NCBI RefSeq assembly: GCF_000252955.1
Contig: NC_014228.1
Location: forward strand, 1,130,005-1,194,004
DNA: 64,000 bases
From: Xenorhabdus nematophila ATCC 19061
GTDB taxonomy: Bacteria > Pseudomonadota > Gammaproteobacteria > Enterobacterales > Enterobacteriaceae
Direction of reading: 5' to 3'
Both the position numbers and the translations under genes were made by a program. The notes below the pieces were generated by a model, which was given only the letters and a program-made list of their open reading frames with translations, ran no database searches and was not told where the DNA came from. Shown piece by piece: positions 61,947 to 64,000 of the stretch (the first letter of the stretch is position 1; the number at the start of each line of letters is the position of its first letter).

Positions 61947-62951
61947 TTAAGGCGCAACAATAAAAGAGGATTGGTGCATCTGATCCGTTAATTGTTTTTG
62001 TAGCGCCACCGCTTTCTGGCGATGATTGAATGGACCCAATTGAACACGATAGACATTGCCAAATTGAATGATACGGCCTGGTACATTAAAGCGCTGGCTC
62101 AATGACTGTTGCCACTCTTTAGCTTTTTGTTCAACACTGATCGCGCCGACCTGAACCATATAATTTCCTGTTGATACTGAATTTGAGGTGTTTGTGGTCG
62201 GTATTGATGGTGTATCCGAGGCAGATAATGTTGCCCCAGGAGATAGCGTAACAGGCTGTTCTCCGGTATGCCCAGACAGAGTTTGTTCAACCACCGGCTG
62301 CTCCACGTCATTTTGTCCAGTAGCGCTGTTTGTTTCCGGTGATTGATTTAATGCCTGAGAACCAATAATAGGCCTGTCAGGTAAGGCAAAACTTTGTTTG
62401 ACGATAGTCGCCCCTTCTGTTCCCAACCCAGAAAGTGAGTCATCAGAAGCAACTTGAATACCATCCAGCTTCACTCTGCTTTGTGGCATCAGATTCAGGC
62501 GTTCTGCCACTGCCCGTGATAATTCAATGATTTTCCCGGGCTTATTGTAAGGACCTCTGTCATTGATCCTGACAATCATCATGCGCCCATTGCTTAAATT
62601 GGTGACACGTACATAACTTGGAATAGGCAATGTAGGGTGAGCAGCCGTTAAAGTATAAGGGCTAACCCGCTCACCAATTGCTGTTAGTTTCCCATTGGCT
62701 TCTTCCCCGAACCAACTTGCATAGCCGGTTTGGGTAAAGTGGGCAGGTTCTTGCACAATGCGATAGGTTTGACCATCGCGCTGATAATCCTGATTAGCAC
62801 TGGGATGATAAGGTTCATATTGAGGCTCAGCACCCAAAACATCACGGGTTGGAACCGGGGGCAGGGATGATGGCGCCCGGTTATTGCCTGTTAGTGTACA
62901 GCCCGATACCAGTACCGTTACTATGCCAAGTATAAGCCATTGTTGACGCAT
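61947..62951 (-). CDS. rlpA: Septal lipoprotein RlpA
   Basis: RlpA is an outer-membrane lipoprotein that binds denuded glycan at the septum. In some species it is a lytic transglycosylase. The 334-residue protein has lipobox LVSGC (Cys about 18), a double-psi beta-barrel with QTGYASWFGEEANG (about 73) and RINDRGPYNKPGKIIELS (about 128). A Ser/Thr/Pro-rich linker follows (about 170-255), then a C-terminal SPOR domain (about 262-334). It starts 12 bases after the rodA stop, so it is probably in the rodA operon. Confidence 0.95.
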   Translation of the reverse strand: MRQQWLILGIVTVLVSGCTLTGNNRAPSSLPPVPTRDVLGAEPQYEPYHPSANQDYQRDGQTYRIVQEPAHFTQTGYASWFGEEANGKLTAIGERVSPYTLTAAHPTLPIPSYVRVTNLSNGRMMIVRINDRGPYNKPGKIIELSRAVAERLNLMPQSRVKLDGIQVASDDSLSGLGTEGATIVKQSFALPDRPIIGSQALNQSPETNSATGQNDVEQPVVEQTLSGHTGEQPVTLSPGATLSASDTPSIPTTNTSNSVSTGNYMVQVGAISVEQKAKEWQQSLSQRFNVPGRIIQFGNVYRVQLGPFNHRQKAVALQKQLTDQMHQSSFIVAP

Positions 62952-62963
62952 GAAACTTCTTCC

Positions 62964-64000
62964 TCATAAACTTTTGGACAATAACTTACGATGCGTATGT
63001 ATCGACATAATAATGCCGAAACCCGCCATTAAGACAATTAATGCTGAGCCTCCATAACTAATCAGGGGTAAGGGAACACCAACTACCGGAAGGATGCCGC
63101 TTACCATGCCGATATTGACAAAGACATAGACAAATAAAATCAATATTAGACCACCAACCATCACTCGGCCGAAAGTATTCTGTGCCTTAGCGGCAATGAT
63201 CAGGCCACGTATAATGATCAGCATATAAAGGATGGGCAAAACCCCAGACGCCCTTTATATTCCCATTTTTTTAGGCCGGACGGCAAAAATGAAGTTTGGT
63301 ATTTGGTTCAGGCAGGAATTCCCAGCTGGGGACTTTGTTCCTGACAGCCACCTTTGCCAAAATATCCCCCCTAACCCAATAGCTATTTTGGGACTGGAAT
63401 GATATGGTATCCCTTCCCTAATGGATCACTTTTCGGGATCAAGAAGCATCATAACGCGAGCACGTTGGTAGTCGTGCATCAGAAAGAACCACAATATTGG
63501 AATAAAGCAGGCAAGCAATAAAACAGCAACACCAATGAGTTTCCAATTCATTCCTGCCAGAAACAGGATAAATAACCCAGAGGCGGCAATCAGGATGGAG
63601 GTTCCCAAATCGGGTTGTGCTGCCACCAGTAAAGTAGGAACAAAGATCAGAACCAGTGCAATACCTGTGTTTTTCAACGAAGGAGGGCAGAGATCACGAT
63701 TCATAAACCGGGCGACCATCAAAGGAACCGCTATTTTGGCAATTTCGGATGGCTGGAAACGCACAATGCCCAGATCTAACCAACGTTGCGCACCTTTACT
63801 TATCTGACCGAAAACATCAACCAGAATCAGCAATATTACACACCCAATGTAGAGATAAGGTGCCCAGTTTTCATATATGCGCGGGGGAATCTGAGCCAGA
63901 ACGATCATGATTATGAGACCGATGATAACCTGCACAATTTTACGTTCCATCATGTCGATATCTTGCCCACTGGCGCTCCACATAATGAAAAGGCTATAGG
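62964..64000 (-). pseudogene. mrdB: rodA (mrdB), frameshifted and cut by the window end
   Basis: RodA is the SEDS glycosyltransferase that polymerises peptidoglycan for cell elongation with PBP2. The upstream part (63426-64000) reads [15 protein letters not shown] to [15 protein letters not shown]. The downstream part (62964-63239) reads [19 protein letters not shown] to [11 protein letters not shown]. Both match E. coli RodA closely. The 63240-63425 stretch between them is RodA-like but broken by several +1 errors in homopolymers, starting with GAAAAG for GAAAG after DPE. The true N-terminus lies beyond the window. In an essential gene this pattern points to poor sequence quality rather than a real pseudogene. 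Confidence 0.85.

Overview
The window is a chromosomal segment of an enterobacterium of the Morganellaceae type; I would guess Xenorhabdus, or less likely Photorhabdus. Core genes read like Escherichia coli orthologues in nearly E. coli order, but the DNA is AT-rich. Intergenic regions are long and carry a small dispersed repeat, and several accessory genes are decaying. The genus is inference; the family-level placement rests on protein similarity and synteny recalled from E. coli.

Layout. (1) 1-3.9 kb: csrA, a tRNA-Ser(GCU) plus four tRNA-Arg(ACG) genes with a perfect 164-bp tandem repeat, gshA with a UUG start, and luxS. (2) 3.9-9.9 kb: corB-type yfjD and ypjD on the minus strand, then ffh and the rpsP-rimM-trmD-rplS operon. 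(3) 9.9-10.4 kb: wreckage of a dcuB-type transporter abutting the tail of an IS200/IS605 tnpB. (4) 10.6-20.6 kb: aroF-tyrA with a TyrR-box promoter, pheA with a recognisable pheL leader and attenuator, raiA, bamD, rluD, pgeF, and clpB behind a sigma-32 promoter. (5) 20.8-26.2 kb: a complete rRNA operon (16S, tRNA-Glu, 23S, 5S) at the position of E. coli rrnG. (6) 26.2-32.9 kb: yfiM, pssA, patZ (its first codons are cut off by an in-frame UGA), tapT and yfiF.

(7) 33.2-48.0 kb is the accessory island. It is a Fur-box-controlled hydroxamate siderophore locus. It encodes a stand-alone IucA/IucC-type (NIS) synthetase, a TonB-dependent receptor, a lipoprotein/two-permease/ATPase ABC importer and a FhuF-like ferric reductase. 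These are followed by a decarboxylase, an N-monooxygenase and an acyltransferase-NIS synthetase fusion, an arrangement like DfoJ-DfoA-DfoC. Decarboxylation of lysine or ornithine, N-hydroxylation, acylation and ATP-dependent oligomerisation would give a bis- or tris-hydroxamate. Two related NIS synthetases in one locus is the most interesting feature here. Just beyond it lies a histidinol-phosphate-aminotransferase-like enzyme with a twin-arginine leader, suggesting a periplasmic PLP enzyme.

(8) 49.5-53.8 kb: the emrR-emrA-emrB efflux operon and decayed ygaZ/ygaH. (9) 53.8-55.2 kb: very AT-rich DNA in which I recognise no gene. (10) 55.2-64 kb: a possible small Cys/His-rich peptide, ogt, cspE, crcB, lipA, lipB, a TrkG-type potassium transporter on the opposite strand, ybeD, dacA, rlpA and rodA. 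rodA runs off the window end and contains a cluster of homopolymer indels that looks more like poor sequence than biology.
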